NCBI RefSeq assembly: GCF_008831285.2 | Contig: NC_045138.2 | Span: 15,843,934 to 15,907,933, forward strand | Length of the DNA stretch: 64,000 nucleotides | Direction: 5' to 3' | Source of the DNA: Nymphaea colorata | Taxonomy: Eukaryota > Streptophyta > Magnoliopsida > Nymphaeales > Nymphaeaceae | Part shown: positions 39,189-51,349 of the stretch, one piece after another | Position numbering within the stretch: the stretch's first letter is position 1 | How the letters are laid out: every line of letters begins with the position of its first letter | Notes under the pieces: generated by a model | Database searches by the model: none | Told to the model about the DNA's origin: nothing | The model's input: only the letters and a program-made list of their open reading frames with translations | Program-made: the position numbers and the translations under genes

Positions 39189-42100
39189 GGCAGTGCTGCT
39201 ATCTGGAGCCAGAATGATGGTCGGTTTTGTTGCTCTCTTTTGGCAAATGCAGCTGATAATGGCAGGTTGGTGATTTCATGTGCTTCGTTGAGGAATCAAA
39301 AGCTCCCATTTAGTCCATGCTTGTCTGGCAACTCTTGCTTCTTCATTTACTATGGCACTTTCCTTTTTCCAAGCTTCTACTGTGCTTATGTAGGACGACA
39401 ACCATTTGTTTTTCAGACCCTCAAAAATGGTAATGGTTATGGTTTTGTTCTTGCACATTTATTGGGCTTCTTTGAACTGCTTTTCCTTGGATAGAAAAGC
39501 CCTGCATCAAAAGCATTGTTGGTTTTAATTTCTAGTTGTTCATTTGATATTGCTGTTCTGAAATTTTCGTACCTCTGGACACATGTAAATTAGCGTTTTT
39601 GCTTATGCACACTGAGTACAAGCATCGCTCTTGGGAATATTTTCCTCTTCCACGGACATGGTTTACAACTCTGGGCGGAACCAACTCTGATTCACAGATT
39701 GCCAAGAAAGCGGTATTCTTTTGGATGAATAGCAATATGCTTGCTTATGCCAAGTATTCAAGCACTTGAATGATTATCGTAAAAACTTCTTCTTCATATC
39801 AAAGTTTCTGGTAGAATATCGTGTATCAGTCCAATCCCTCATTGGGCTCCCTTTTGTTGTCTAAATGCTGTATTTGAAACTAATGAGGTTGGTGATGCAT
39901 GATTCAATGGTGAATTGATCCGTTGCTTTTAATCCTGCAGGTTGTCCTCTAGACTTGAGCGGCTCCAACTTCCCAGAAGCAGCTTCCGCTTGTTCTGAAC
40001 AAGACCGAGGGAACTGTTGTAGATATATGCATGCGTTTGTTGCTATTGCTGTAGCTCGATATGCGAATGTAACTGGCAGATTAGGAGTCCCTTCAGACAT
40101 GGTGGATGCCTGCCTTACTTCTGTTTCAGAAACACTAGAACTATACGGCATTCCATCCAATGCAACCAAATATTGCCAGCTGGGTGTGAAGATTCCTGTT
40201 GATTTTCGGTGTGATGGACGGATAACAGTTATGGAAATGCTTCTAGTACCAAAATTTGAGGATGTCATTCGTAATTGCAATATCTCTCTTTCTAAAGAAG
40301 AAAATTGCAGAAGTTGCTTAAACGCCATCATTCCATATCTTCACAATCTTGTGGGAGCCGAAGGTAATGCAATTTTGAGCACTTGCAGAGATGCAACATT
40401 TGCTACTCTTATAAGTCAGAGTGGAAATGTTTCATCTTTTGACATTGCAAGCTGCTTCTTTGGCGTTCGAAGACTTGGTACCCAGCCAGGTATATTCTGC
40501 TAGCTCTCTAGGTTATTCAGCATTTGCAAGATGGATGGCATTTCCACACATATCTATTTCAAAATCACATGTATACGCACAAGACCTAATTGCCCCTCTT
40601 GCCATAAGCTTAATCTGCTTTTGGTTCGTGTCAGATGTATATTAGTTAGCATAATGGCATCATGTCATCTGGTGATTGTTAGTTCTTGAAGTGGTTGTCA
40701 AGGTGATTTATCATCAACATATCATCTTAGTACAACTCTTATGATATATTCATATTTGTAATAACCGGTATTGAACCTCATGCATTTCAATCTGAGGCCT
40801 ATATGTTCTAATTTCCAGTTTTAGGTCTCCATGGTTGTTTAGGTATCTGCTTTCCATTGAAAATTCTTCATGCAGCTAGGAAGCCCTCTGATGTTATAGA
40901 GGGGTTGCCTTATTGCCAAAATCAGAGAATTCGCCTAAGTCCAATTTTTTATATCAATAAGCTTCCTAATAGTGATCCTTGCTGGTGGCCCTGGACAGAG
41001 ATAATTGAATGTAGACAGGGACATATGGTGGATGTTTCTGTGCCATGAAATACTACAAAATTGAAAGCTATACATGGATATAAAATAGAAATCAAACAAT
41101 AAATTGCCAAGAAGTAGAACACAAACTAGAGACATGTCTTATCAAATTCACTCAAGCAGCTAGTATGACCTATCCTTGCTTAAGTATCAGGATTACTGGA
41201 GGCACATATTTTTGTTGGCTATATTGGAGAACAAAACAATCAGTCTCACAACTTTGTGTGCAATGCCCTGCTATTCTATCTTTTTGGTGATTCAAGGCTG
41301 TAGGTGGAGATTATCTTTGTAACTGGATCCCTCAATCATTATCATTAACATTTGCACATTTCAACTTACGGTAACAACTATGATTTTGGGACCTTTTGCT
41401 TAAGAGTTATCTCCGCGTCACTTCTAAAATTCACTGATGCTTTGCTTCTGGCATTTCAAGCAGCTATCAAGAAAAAAAAATTCATGAAATCTAAATTATC
41501 ATTCTATGGATTATATTCATGGGGAGTATGTTATGAGCTGATTGTCTCACGGTTTCAGTATCTGGGCCATCTCCGAAGCTGCTTACACCTCAGCCTTCTT
41601 CAAGTTCACCGGTAACTTCCCCTACTCCTAATCAGCAGCCAGCGCATTCTCTAAACAAGGAAGAGCACCATCCATATCACCTCACATTAGTGCCACGCAT
41701 TGGAATCGCTGTGACAGGGATGGCTTTTCTATTATTAGTCATCCTGATACTCCTTATACACAGAAAAGCCAGAGAACTTAAGGGATCTCCTACCACTGAT
41801 ACTGGATCATGGAAAGATTTTCATCGTCACTGGAAAATTCCTAAATGTCAGGAAGGTACTTTACTATTTTGCTTTTCTACTTAGTTTATTGAAAACTTAT
41901 TACAGAAACAACAGTTTAAAGGGTAGCAGTGATGCAGGTTCCTCTCCAGTTTTCCGCAGGTTCAGCTACAAAGAGATGAAGAAGGCCACAAGCAATTTTA
42001 GTACCGTCATAGGGAAGGGGGGGTTTGGAACTGTTTATAAAGCTGAATTTGAGAATGGTTTCACTGCTGCTGTGAAAAGGATGAATAAAATTTCAGAGCA

Positions 42101-43931
42101 GGGAGAGGATGAATTTTGCAGAGAGATGGAACTTCTGGGCAGGCTTCATCATCGTCATCTTGTGGCTCTTAGAGGGTTTTGTGTTGAGCAAAACGAGAGG
42201 TTCCCCTTCTGACTTCACAATATAGCATGTGCATCAACTTTTCCTTTCTTATTTTTAATTAGTTTATGTGACCACAAACAGGTTCCTGATCTATGAATAC
42301 ATGCAAAATGGAAGCTTGAAGGACCATCTTCACTGTAATGTTCTAAGCTTCTTCTGTCGATGTGAGGATCCTTATTTTCTGGTTATATGTCAATTAGTGA
42401 CCGCTCTTCTCTTTTGCACGTTGCAGCTCCAGGAAAAGTTCCACTAAACTGGAAAATAAGAGTTCAGATTGCCATAGATGTGGCGAATGCTCTGGTATTA
42501 TATACTATTATATATTTCATGATCACATTTAGGTTAATTTTATGGAAACATGGCTAGCGAGAAGCAAATGCACAGAAATCATCACCTTGTTCTGCTGACG
42601 GTCATGCTGTTTTCCTAATTATATTTGCTGGTCTTTCCTGCTGGCAGGAATACCTTCATTTCTATTGTGATCCTCCTCTCTGCCACAGAGATATAAAGTC
42701 TAGCAATATTCTGCTCGACGAGAATTTTGTTGCAAAGGTGAAATTTTCCTTGCCCATTTATATTGTTGCTTCAATATTTGTAAAGAAAAAATGAATATGA
42801 TGAATCTAAAAATTGGGTCCTTCACAAGTTGAAGTGAACACAGAATGTGGTTATAAGTCATAATTTGTATGAAGAGCTTATTGCCCACAATATTGGACAT
42901 TTTGAGATGCTGATGGAGTTGTATAACTGTAGGCAAAAGATTTATTTTGCAAGTTTAGTCTAATGCTGTCAGCTCTGATGTTTTGACTGGTTAATGGGTA
43001 TGGCAGCCAAAGGAGCACTTTTTGCCTGAAGACTTTTGTTGTTTTCCTTAACCTTCTATGAATGGAAAACCTTTTTCATTGCAAAACTTTTCGCTGCGCG
43101 AAACTTTTTGAAACATTCAATTGTTCTGGCAAACTATCCTCAACATGACCAAGCAATAGACTTCATGCTTTCAGAACTTATTATACATTGTAAGTCAACA
43201 TCCCCAGGTTGCAGATTTCGGCCTTGCACATGCTGCAAGGATAGGTGCAGTCAGCTTTGAACCAGTGAACACCGACATACGAGGAACTCCAGGTATTTAG
43301 TATAATATAATACTCTAGAACATATTTGGGTGGGCCTGTATGCTTGTATCAACATAATTTGGCTGGTTCTTGCTAAAAGAAGTTCTTCATTTCAGGTTAC
43401 ATGGATCCTGAGTATGTTGTGACGCAGGAACTTACAGAAAAGAGTGACATATACAGCTATGGAGTTTTGTTGCTCGAACTTATTACAGCACGGAGGGCAA
43501 TACAGGATAGCAGGAACTTGGTGGAATGGTCTAGGAAATTTATGACATCAACATCAAGCCTACCTGAGATGGTTGATCCAATAATTGCTGATGCATATGA
43601 TTTTGAACAACTTCATACTATGGTGAGAATTGTGAGATGGTGCACGCAAAGAGAAGGAAGATCCAGACCATCGATCAAGCAGGTCCTTAGGTTGCTTCAG
43701 GAGAGTTTGGACCCCGTCCGGAGTACACTGGCTCAGGTTGCACAGGATGAAGATGGAGGGGGAGAAGGCACCAGGAATAAAGGGAAATTTCACAGGAACA
43801 GTGATGCAATAAGTCAAAATGGTGATGCTAGATATTTACAGTCATCATCCAGTACATCCAGGTCATATTGTAGTAGAAGTTTCTTGCTTGATACAGGTTC
43901 ACCTCCATCTCCAACTGGTCTATCAGTGTGA
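39187..43931 (+). CDS. SPARK-domain receptor-like protein kinase
   Basis: Plasma-membrane Ser/Thr receptor kinase of the At1g49730/At3g19300 type. Exons: 39187-39265, 39941-40489, 41559-41855, 41938-42199, 42282-42334, 42427-42494, 42648-42737, 43208-43292, 43396-43931. All have GT-AG borders and phases agree, giving 672 residues. The signal peptide covers about 1-26. The Cys-rich SPARK ectodomain (about 27-205) includes [11 protein letters not shown] and [10 protein letters not shown] Pro/Ser linker precedes the membrane helix at 257-276. The kinase begins near 329, with glycine loop [11 protein letters not shown] (334-344), Lys355, HRDIKSSN with Asp451 and DFG Asp469, so it is an active RD kinase. 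The C-terminal tail is Ser-rich. The 82-nt intron 3 acceptor was chosen because it joins KCQEG to [10 protein letters not shown] in frame. The ligand is unknown. Confidence 0.94.
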
Positions 43932-46266
43932 AAATACGAGAAATGGACAGTCTTATTCTCTGGGTTCGTCTGGCAGCTGTGGGCACTGAGATAGTCTTAA
44001 ATTCCAACAGCTGGATTATGGGCTGGGCAGTTAACCCTGGCATAGGTATTCTGTTTTATTTGGCTGAGTTGTTCTCCTATAGCCATCTATAGCGGCATCA
44101 TCCTCCAAGGTGTCATGTAGCTCATACTATTATTTTTTAATTTTTAGATGAATCTTGTTTTTTTATATATATATATTCTGGGTATGTTCTTTTTTCTGTC
44201 CCTCTTTGTGTAATATGTAACTGTGGCAGCAGGCAAGTTCCATGAGTAGTGGTAATACTTGAAAAATCATGCCCCTGTCAATTTGGAAAATTTTGTACAT
44301 CTCAATGACTTTGTATATTTGAGCAGTGTAAGTCATGGTAGTTAGATCCAGCAACCATTACTAAATTAAGCAATGTTAAATTGAACTGTTGATATTTTTT
44401 ATCTGCAGAATTCTAAATTAAAAATTACTTGAAAAATCACACCAATCAATTTGGAAAATTTTGTATATCCAAATGACTTTGTATTCGGGAAGTGGAAGTC
44501 ATGCGAGAAGATCGAGCAACCAATAAATTGAACAATATTTATGATTTTTTTTTATGTGCAGCATTCCAGATTATATATGCAGGATTTTATATATGATATA
44601 ATTAGAAAACTGACAATCTATAACTTTAATCGTTTGACAATAGGTACTACAATTTTATGATGAAAGTTTCATTGTTGTCCTTTGATGTTACAAGTATCTA
44701 CATGATTACATAATTCTACGTGTTTCATGTTAGACCTTTCCAAAATGTGCTGTATATTGCTCATGCCGAAGCCTCATCTTGAGATAAAGTATTATTTTTG
44801 TAGCTTGATTTTTAACCTCAAACATACCATGCTTTGTTTTTTCCTTCTCCTGCTGTCAAGTGTTTATTTGGAGTCTGGACAACCTGCTGCCTGGAGAGAT
44901 ATGCTAGGAATGTGTTTTCCTTGAACTATTCTATGTTTATTGTCTTCAGGCTCTGATACATATAGGTGTTCTTCGTTCTCATGCCCAATAGATATTTAAC
45001 AAGAATTCATGAACATCTTATTTCCACTTTGATATCAGCCATATAAAGACGTAGAATATAAAATTGTCAATCTATGTCATGGATAGTTGACCAAATGGCA
45101 TTTAGCACGACATTGTAAGTATTTTGGTGCACGTGTAGGGTGAACCATGAGGATTCGGTCCAGCCAGGAACCTATAGCAGTGACCCTGGGCTCGGCCCCA
45201 GCCGACCTAATTATAATATATATATATATAATTAGACTGGTACGACTAGTTATTGGGTGAGCCCAAGGCCTTATTTCACCACCCGGGCCGGGTACCCAAA
45301 AGGCCGTCAAGTGCCTTGCCGAACACGCAGCTTTACTCGTGTGGGTGATCTCATATTTAAGGACCTTGTTCAAAAGTAGAGATGATAATACTGCACATTT
45401 GTTCTTATCAGTGTGCATCAGTAGTGTAGGCCAGAAAGGATGCTACTGCACATATGTTCACCAAATAAAAGTACCCCAACTGTGGATAGTATAACTTCAT
45501 AGTTTGTTTGGACATCAATTGGAGTCGATCACTTGCTATTGCAGGGAAAAGACCAGCTACTCTTTCAAGAACATGAGAGTCTGGTTCTTTTGGAAGATAT
45601 TTTATATCAATATTATTGACAGCATTTGAAGATCGACGGTTCTACAGCATGCAATAGTTGTTTTATACCATTGCACTCTCATGAAAGAAAGGATGAACTT
45701 GATCACTAATGATCTTATTGAGCACGTCCATGAAAAGAAAGGAGAATAATACTTCGGCTGGTTGGACAAAGGTTGAACATTTAGCCAAGATGATCAATAG
45801 TATGAATCATTCAAGAGTGATGTAGCCGCATGTTTCTGAGGATAAAGTTGTGGAAATACTGATATCCTGGAGAATATTGATGAATGAACAAAAACAAGTG
45901 CATATGCAACAATGCTGAACAGGATATGTAAGGGCATCTTGACCAGGTTGCATCTGATATCTAAAGAAAGTTTCAAAATGTCATTAATATCATGTTCATT
46001 TGAGTGCTTGACAATTTGATGATCCATCAATGCACACGAGTTCTTTATGTGCAGCTGTCAAATCCAAGATAATCATCCGGTTACCTATATGGACTTGCAT
46101 TTGCTATTTAGCATGGGCACAATTTCTCCCATAGAATCATCTTCGCCTATTTGGTGAAAGTGGAGTATGGGGCGTTAATGATCAGCTACTGCTAGAAGCT
46201 CTTTATGATTGTAATCATATTTTGACGATTGAGCAATTAAATTCCAGATACACTTGCAGCATTTTC
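43932..46266. other. Intergenic DNA between convergent receptor kinase and subtilase
   Basis: Contains the 3' regions of both converging genes. A tandem duplication of about 167 bp lies at 44260-44580. A GC-richer patch near 45120-45340 has an AT palindrome at its centre. No gene is recognised. Confidence 0.55.
44260..44580. repeat. Tandem duplication of about 167 bp downstream of the receptor kinase
   Basis: Two diverged copies start near 44260 and 44428. Each contains tgaaaaatca, then caatttggaaaattttgta, then aatgactttgta, then gtaagtcatg or ggaagtcatg, then gcag followed by attc. They are non-coding and lie about 330 bp past the stop codon. Confidence 0.7.
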
Positions 46267-48576
46267 CTAATGAACAATAGCTACTATAGGACTCGAGACA
46301 ATGTGTTCAGATTTTTCATCAGTCCACCTCAGGTACCCATAAGCCACTCGAGTTCCCTTCTGCCCTGCCGACAGAGCTTCTTCATCAACCTCTAAATGTA
46401 ACCTGAAAATCTGCTTATCGTTCCTTTCACTAAAGGTAAGAGAAGAAGGTGTGATGATCACCTTCATTCCCTTTGGGACATCTACTGCTGAACTGTAAAC
46501 TGCATCTGGCAACCCCACATTGGTAAGCACCCTGATAAAGGTCTTATTTTTAGGATATGATGGTACATCTGTTTTGTTGAAGACAGCAATGAACGAAGGG
46601 TAGTTCAGGTCTCCCTTGTCAAGTTTGCACTCCCACTTGCGCAGTCTCAGCATTGCCATCATCTGCTTGGTAGTGTAGTTAAGTGTGCATATGAAGTTGA
46701 CATAATCCTGAAAGTCTAGATCATATATGAGCCCAGGGTCCATGGCTCGGTTTGGGTCAACATGACCAGATCCAAAGTCAAGAGGTGTGGCAGGTTGGCT
46801 TGTCCCTTCATTTCTGATAATTGCATGTCTGTTGTCATATATTTGAGCTGTAGTCATGATAGCAGACTTTATGGCTGCTGCACTCCAGTCTTGGTGCACA
46901 GATCGGACCAATGCAGCTACTGCAGCTACATGGGGCGATGACATTGATGTCCCTGAGTCAAGTGCATATGTAGAAACAAGTTTGTCTGAGCGATATTTTG
47001 CAGTTGGATTGTGTGGTACCCAAGCAGCAAGCACATCCTTCCCTGGAGCTAGAACATCAGGCTTAAGTACCATTGGGCTAATTGGATTTGGCCCTCTTGA
47101 AGAGAAATACGTTACCTGAGGTGCTGGTTTTGCATTGTGCTTTGTGATCTGGAAAGTCATCTCTTTCACAGTAGCATTAATTGTTTGTGAAGCATACTGT
47201 TTAACTCGATCAGCTTCCGATGGTTGCACAACCAGACTAGGAATGTATAAGCTGTCTGGTTCCAACAACATGGTATGACCTACAAAGATGCCCGCTGCAG
47301 CACCAGCTCGATTCACTTCATCAATCTGATTAAAGATATTAGTCTGGTTGTTCATATCACAGAGCACAACTTTTCCAGCAACCTGGCTAACCTCAAGAGA
47401 GGAGTTCAAGCAGGAGGCCTTAGAGATGTTGCTTCTGTCATAATACAGTGGCAGATCAGCAATATAAATACTTAGAGGAAAGTAAGATGTTCCATGGAGC
47501 ATAAAACCATTTCCTAGAGTTAAAGAGGCAGAAAAACTTCGGTCTGTGGTGCCTGCACCAACCGTCATGATCCAAGGTGCACCATTCAAGACAGAGTACC
47601 ATGATGAGCCACTGTTTCCTGCTGAGCAGCTGACCAGTATCCCCCTTCTGACTGCTGAGAGAGCACCGATGGCAATAACATCCTCATGGTAAGGTGATGC
47701 TGGTTTGAATGCGAGAGAGAGTGACATCACATCGACCCCATCAGCAATAGCTTGATCTATTCCAGCAAGCACATCAGTGGCAGCACTGCTGTCATCATCA
47801 GAAGACCAGACAACCTTGTATATAGCAACACGAGCAGCAGGGGCAATTCCTTTTGCAGAGCCCTTAGCATAGCCAAAGTACTCCACATTGTGAACGTAGT
47901 TTCCTGCTGCTGTGGATGACGTATGGGTGCCATGTCCATCGAAATCTCTTGGAGAGTCATAATCAAAGTCCTCGATGTGTAGTCCACTTGCTCTCAGTCC
48001 CTTGCTGAAAGACCGAGCTCCAATCAGTTTCCGGTTGCAGAGTGACATGCTGAATGTAGTTCGATTCTCACACCTTCCTTTCCATCGGTCTGGAACTGGT
48101 GACAAGCCATGGTCATCGAAGCTCTTGCTCTCAGGCCATATTCCTGTATCTAGTATGCCAATGATTATGTCACTGCCATATGATGATTCTGGCCATATGC
48201 CTGAAGTTTTTGACAGTCCTAGGAACTTGGGAGTGTAAGTTGTGAGGAGCTGTCCGTACGAGTCTGGGTATGAGGCAACATGAGCAGGGTGATTCTCAAG
48301 CTCTGCAAGCTCAGAGAATGTGAGCCTGGCACTGAATCCATGCATGGCATGAGTATAAGTGTAAAGCAGCCTATCCTCCATCGCAGATGATGGCAATGAC
48401 GATGATGATGAGAGTGATGCCAGGGTTGAGAGGTGCCACTCTTCATGGGTAGAGAAACTGGTTGGTCTCTTTGAGTGGTCCATATGAATGATGTAGGTTT
48501 TGTGCTCTTCCACAGCCCATGTGAAATTGAGACAGGTAAAGCAAAGAAGGTTGAGGAGAAGAAGAAAGGAGCCCAT
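46267..48576 (-). CDS. Subtilisin-like serine protease, SBT1 type (copy 1)
   Basis: Secreted subtilase of the plant apoplast, made as a zymogen. It is intronless with 769 residues, a normal length. The signal peptide spans about 1-21. An inhibitor I9 prodomain follows at about 26-112. The catalytic domain carries Asp143 (ILDTGIWPES), His215 (DGHGTHTSSTAAG), oxyanion Asn321 (SAGNSG) and nucleophile Ser544 (SGTSMSSPH). A PA domain is inserted at about 370-465 and a fibronectin III-like domain ends the chain (about 660-769). All catalytic residues are intact. The ATG at 48576 directly precedes the hydrophobic signal. It most resembles the SBT1.9-like group and the second copy at 58858, but the two differ at many positions, so the duplication is not recent. 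It is convergent with the receptor kinase. Substrate unknown. Confidence 0.95.
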   Translation of the reverse strand: MGSFLLLLNLLCFTCLNFTWAVEEHKTYIIHMDHSKRPTSFSTHEEWHLSTLASLSSSSSLPSSAMEDRLLYTYTHAMHGFSARLTFSELAELENHPAHVASYPDSYGQLLTTYTPKFLGLSKTSGIWPESSYGSDIIIGILDTGIWPESKSFDDHGLSPVPDRWKGRCENRTTFSMSLCNRKLIGARSFSKGLRASGLHIEDFDYDSPRDFDGHGTHTSSTAAGNYVHNVEYFGYAKGSAKGIAPAARVAIYKVVWSSDDDSSAATDVLAGIDQAIADGVDVMSLSLAFKPASPYHEDVIAIGALSAVRRGILVSCSAGNSGSSWYSVLNGAPWIMTVGAGTTDRSFSASLTLGNGFMLHGTSYFPLSIYIADLPLYYDRSNISKASCLNSSLEVSQVAGKVVLCDMNNQTNIFNQIDEVNRAGAAAGIFVGHTMLLEPDSLYIPSLVVQPSEADRVKQYASQTINATVKEMTFQITKHNAKPAPQVTYFSSRGPNPISPMVLKPDVLAPGKDVLAAWVPHNPTAKYRSDKLVSTYALDSGTSMSSPHVAAVAALVRSVHQDWSAAAIKSAIMTTAQIYDNRHAIIRNEGTSQPATPLDFGSGHVDPNRAMDPGLIYDLDFQDYVNFICTLNYTTKQMMAMLRLRKWECKLDKGDLNYPSFIAVFNKTDVPSYPKNKTFIRVLTNVGLPDAVYSSAVDVPKGMKVIITPSSLTFSERNDKQIFRLHLEVDEEALSAGQKGTRVAYGYLRWTDEKSEHIVSSPIVAIVH

Positions 48577-48761
48577 ATTTGTTCACCTTGATCAGGGTAG
48601 TGGAATACCCTGCAATGGCTATCGGGGAGCTTTGTTTTGATTCATATAAGAGAGAGATGAACTCGGGTGAAGCCAAAAGAAGGAAATTGTAAAGAAACAC
48701 AGCAGATGGCTAAAGCAGATCTCTTCATATATTCGTTCGCTGCATTGAGGACATACATGTA

Positions 48762-48819
48762 AACCGTTTCAGCATGATAATTACATAAGTAACCGTTTCA
48801 GCATGATAATTACATAAGT
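48762..48819. repeat. 29-bp exact tandem duplication
   Basis: Two adjacent identical copies starting aaccgtttcagcatgataat begin at 48762 and 48791, about 190 bp upstream of the subtilase copy 1 start codon. Position in a promoter is notable, but function is unknown. Confidence 0.85.
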
Positions 48820-49109
48820 AAAATCAGGAAGGAAACACAATCAAGAGAATATTAAGCTGGATTCTTCCAGCTGTGATGATGATTTCTTCCAGAAAACAAC
48901 TACAAGTCTGTTCTTGCAGTTTACAGAATGCAATCACGACAGCTAAGGATAATGTTACCTTTTTAGCCTCCTCTACCGATGCTGCTGAGATTTCAGTAAA
49001 TATGACAGCTTATATGTTAAGAGAAATCAAATATCAGTAACTGCCTGTATTGTTATGCAGGCTAAAATCCATGTTCTATTCTTACTCTATAGCAAGTTAT
49101 TGCTTCACA

Positions 49110-49830
49110 TCTTTATATAGCTCAAGTTGAGGATTTACTTTCAGACAAAACAGATGATGCTCTTTTGGGTTATTTGGCAGCAGAAACACTTCAAGTGTCC
49201 CATGAATATGCTCAAAAGATGAATATGATCAAAAGATTGGGGCAGATTCATCAAACACTAGAATCTGCCTCAATCTTTAGAACAGATTCACGGGACATGC
49301 TCAAAGTGTTCATACTGCCAAACTACCTCTTGGGAATAGGGGCAAAACACTTTTTGCTTTTGTTTTCTCTAAGAAACTTAGTTGTTGGACTGAATCTTTT
49401 GGAAAAGCCAAGTTGGATGCTTTCAGTGAAATGTTTAGACGTCACATCAATGGAATCTTGTACGCAAAATATTATGGAAAGTTGACTAGTCATAAAACAG
49501 AATTTAGGCATGCAGGGTTTCCCATGTTTATTTTACACAGTTACATCATTCACTGGATTACATTCCGACATACTTGACCAACCAAATGAGAAATAATATC
49601 CGTAAGTTTATTGAATTATTATTTATTAACCTGCAGTGCTACAATATCACATACTGAAATTTTAGAACTATAACGTGTATATGGAAAATAACTATTTACT
49701 CTCTCTCTCTCTCACGAACACACACATAATTCGGTTTTTCTTATCGCTCTTCACTTGTACAGGCAACAAGTAATTGTCAGGTTCTTTGTACAATTCATCT
49801 TAAGGGATCTCTCTCTTTTGCTGTTTTGCT
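49110..49830. repeat. Repeat unit D (diverged, partial)
   Basis: Shares blocks in order with units A, B and C: tagctcaagttg, aaaacagatgatgctc, aagttggatgctttc, gaaatgtttagacgtc, atcaatggaatcttg and, further right, ggaaaataactatttact. It is more diverged than the other three and lacks their left part. Confidence 0.65.
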
Positions 49831-51349
49831 GACAATCATTCAAGTTGGAAAACAACTTTTCTTTTAGGTTTTGTCAAGACTTATTTTATTCATATCATCA
49901 TCATAATCATGTATCTTTTCTTTTATTTTACTATTGCTCGGAGTTCTTGAGCGGAAATGGTACTGAAAGGGTGACTTTTAATAAAGCCATCTTCATTGCA
50001 CACTGCAAGGTGTCCTCTCAATGAACAACAATTGGGTCTAACAAAATCCCAAAACCGGACACTTTAAACTAAAAGTTGCAAATAACTCTAATTACTTGAA
50101 TTTGTTACTTCAGAAACTACCAAGCTGCATTAAGATGGTCGAATCCTCCAATGTTCTCCACACCAAGAAAGATCAAGAACCAGCTGATTAAAAGAAAAAA
50201 ATCACACATCCTTGGCCTAAATACTTTGTGGCAGCTTATAATCGGTAATTCATAGGATCAGATGGTGAAATGGGTGTTAAGCAGGAGCTAATCCATGGCT
50301 TCGGAGGTGAAGACCTACTTAAAGTCCCACGCCTGCCAATCTGCACCTAGAGGATCCTCATAGTGGCCATACTTATGCGGGCTCGCCCAGATTAACTTGC
50401 TCTGATCTCCATACTTTTCCTCATTCTAGAAGCATAAACTCAGGAGCTTCTCTAAATTAATATCACATGGAGCATCTTCCTAATCAATGAGCATGGCACT
50501 ACAGCACTTTGATCATAAGTTTTGTGAAAGACCACATGTTTCAGTAGCTCCGTACGCTGCAGCTTCGGAATGGTTCCAAATCCAAGGAAGTGGCGCGTCC
50601 CCGGTGTCTGCATATATTCACAAAGAGCAATAAGTGGACCCAAAGTTCCTTGATTCAAGAATGCAACTGAGTTGGATTTAGATAGGCAAGGTTTGAGGAT
50701 TATATACTTTGATGGATCAGAACTGTTACAGCAAAAAAAAAAAAAAAAAGAGAAACTCAGAAGCAGAAACTTCAACAGAAGAGATTCAGGCCAGATATAG
50801 CTATTACCATATCATTAATTCTCTCAATCGGACTTAAAATCAGATCCCATTTAAATCCCACAAAACCATATGCCGATTTTTGCGTGGAATCAGAGCCAGA
50901 AACCTGTGAAAGTTGAATGTTCGTTAGACCCAACAAGGAAATTCCAGTTACATCGCTGCCTCCGGTCAGTAATCCGATGTTGGTCGGCACTTTATCAAAT
51001 CCAACTACTTGAATTTGGATTAAGAATCAACACATGATATCACATGATATCCGAATCCTTGAAATCAACTCAGAAGTACATCCAAACTGATTTACATCCC
51101 ATCCCTAGTTAAACAGATCACCCTTTTGGTTTAGAGTGTTCGGGCTAGCAAAATGGGGTAAACAAAAAACCAGATTAGTGTATAAACAGAAATCCAGCTC
51201 TTCAAATCCAGGAACTTAACTTTGGGATGTAAAATACCAGAAGCGCTGGCACACTTCATTCGTTCTTTTAAAGAGAGAGAGATAGAGAGAGAGAGACTGC
51301 TCAATTGACCCATGTTGTAACCATTGGAAAAAAGAAAGAGAGGAAAATT

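Noticed and set aside
39861-40331. Minus-strand open frame over the receptor kinase exon 2
   Set aside because: Antisense shadow of the SPARK ectodomain, which has clear family conservation on the plus strand.
45430-46260. Possible retrotransposon remnant
   Set aside because: I looked for reverse transcriptase or integrase motifs in this stretch and found none.
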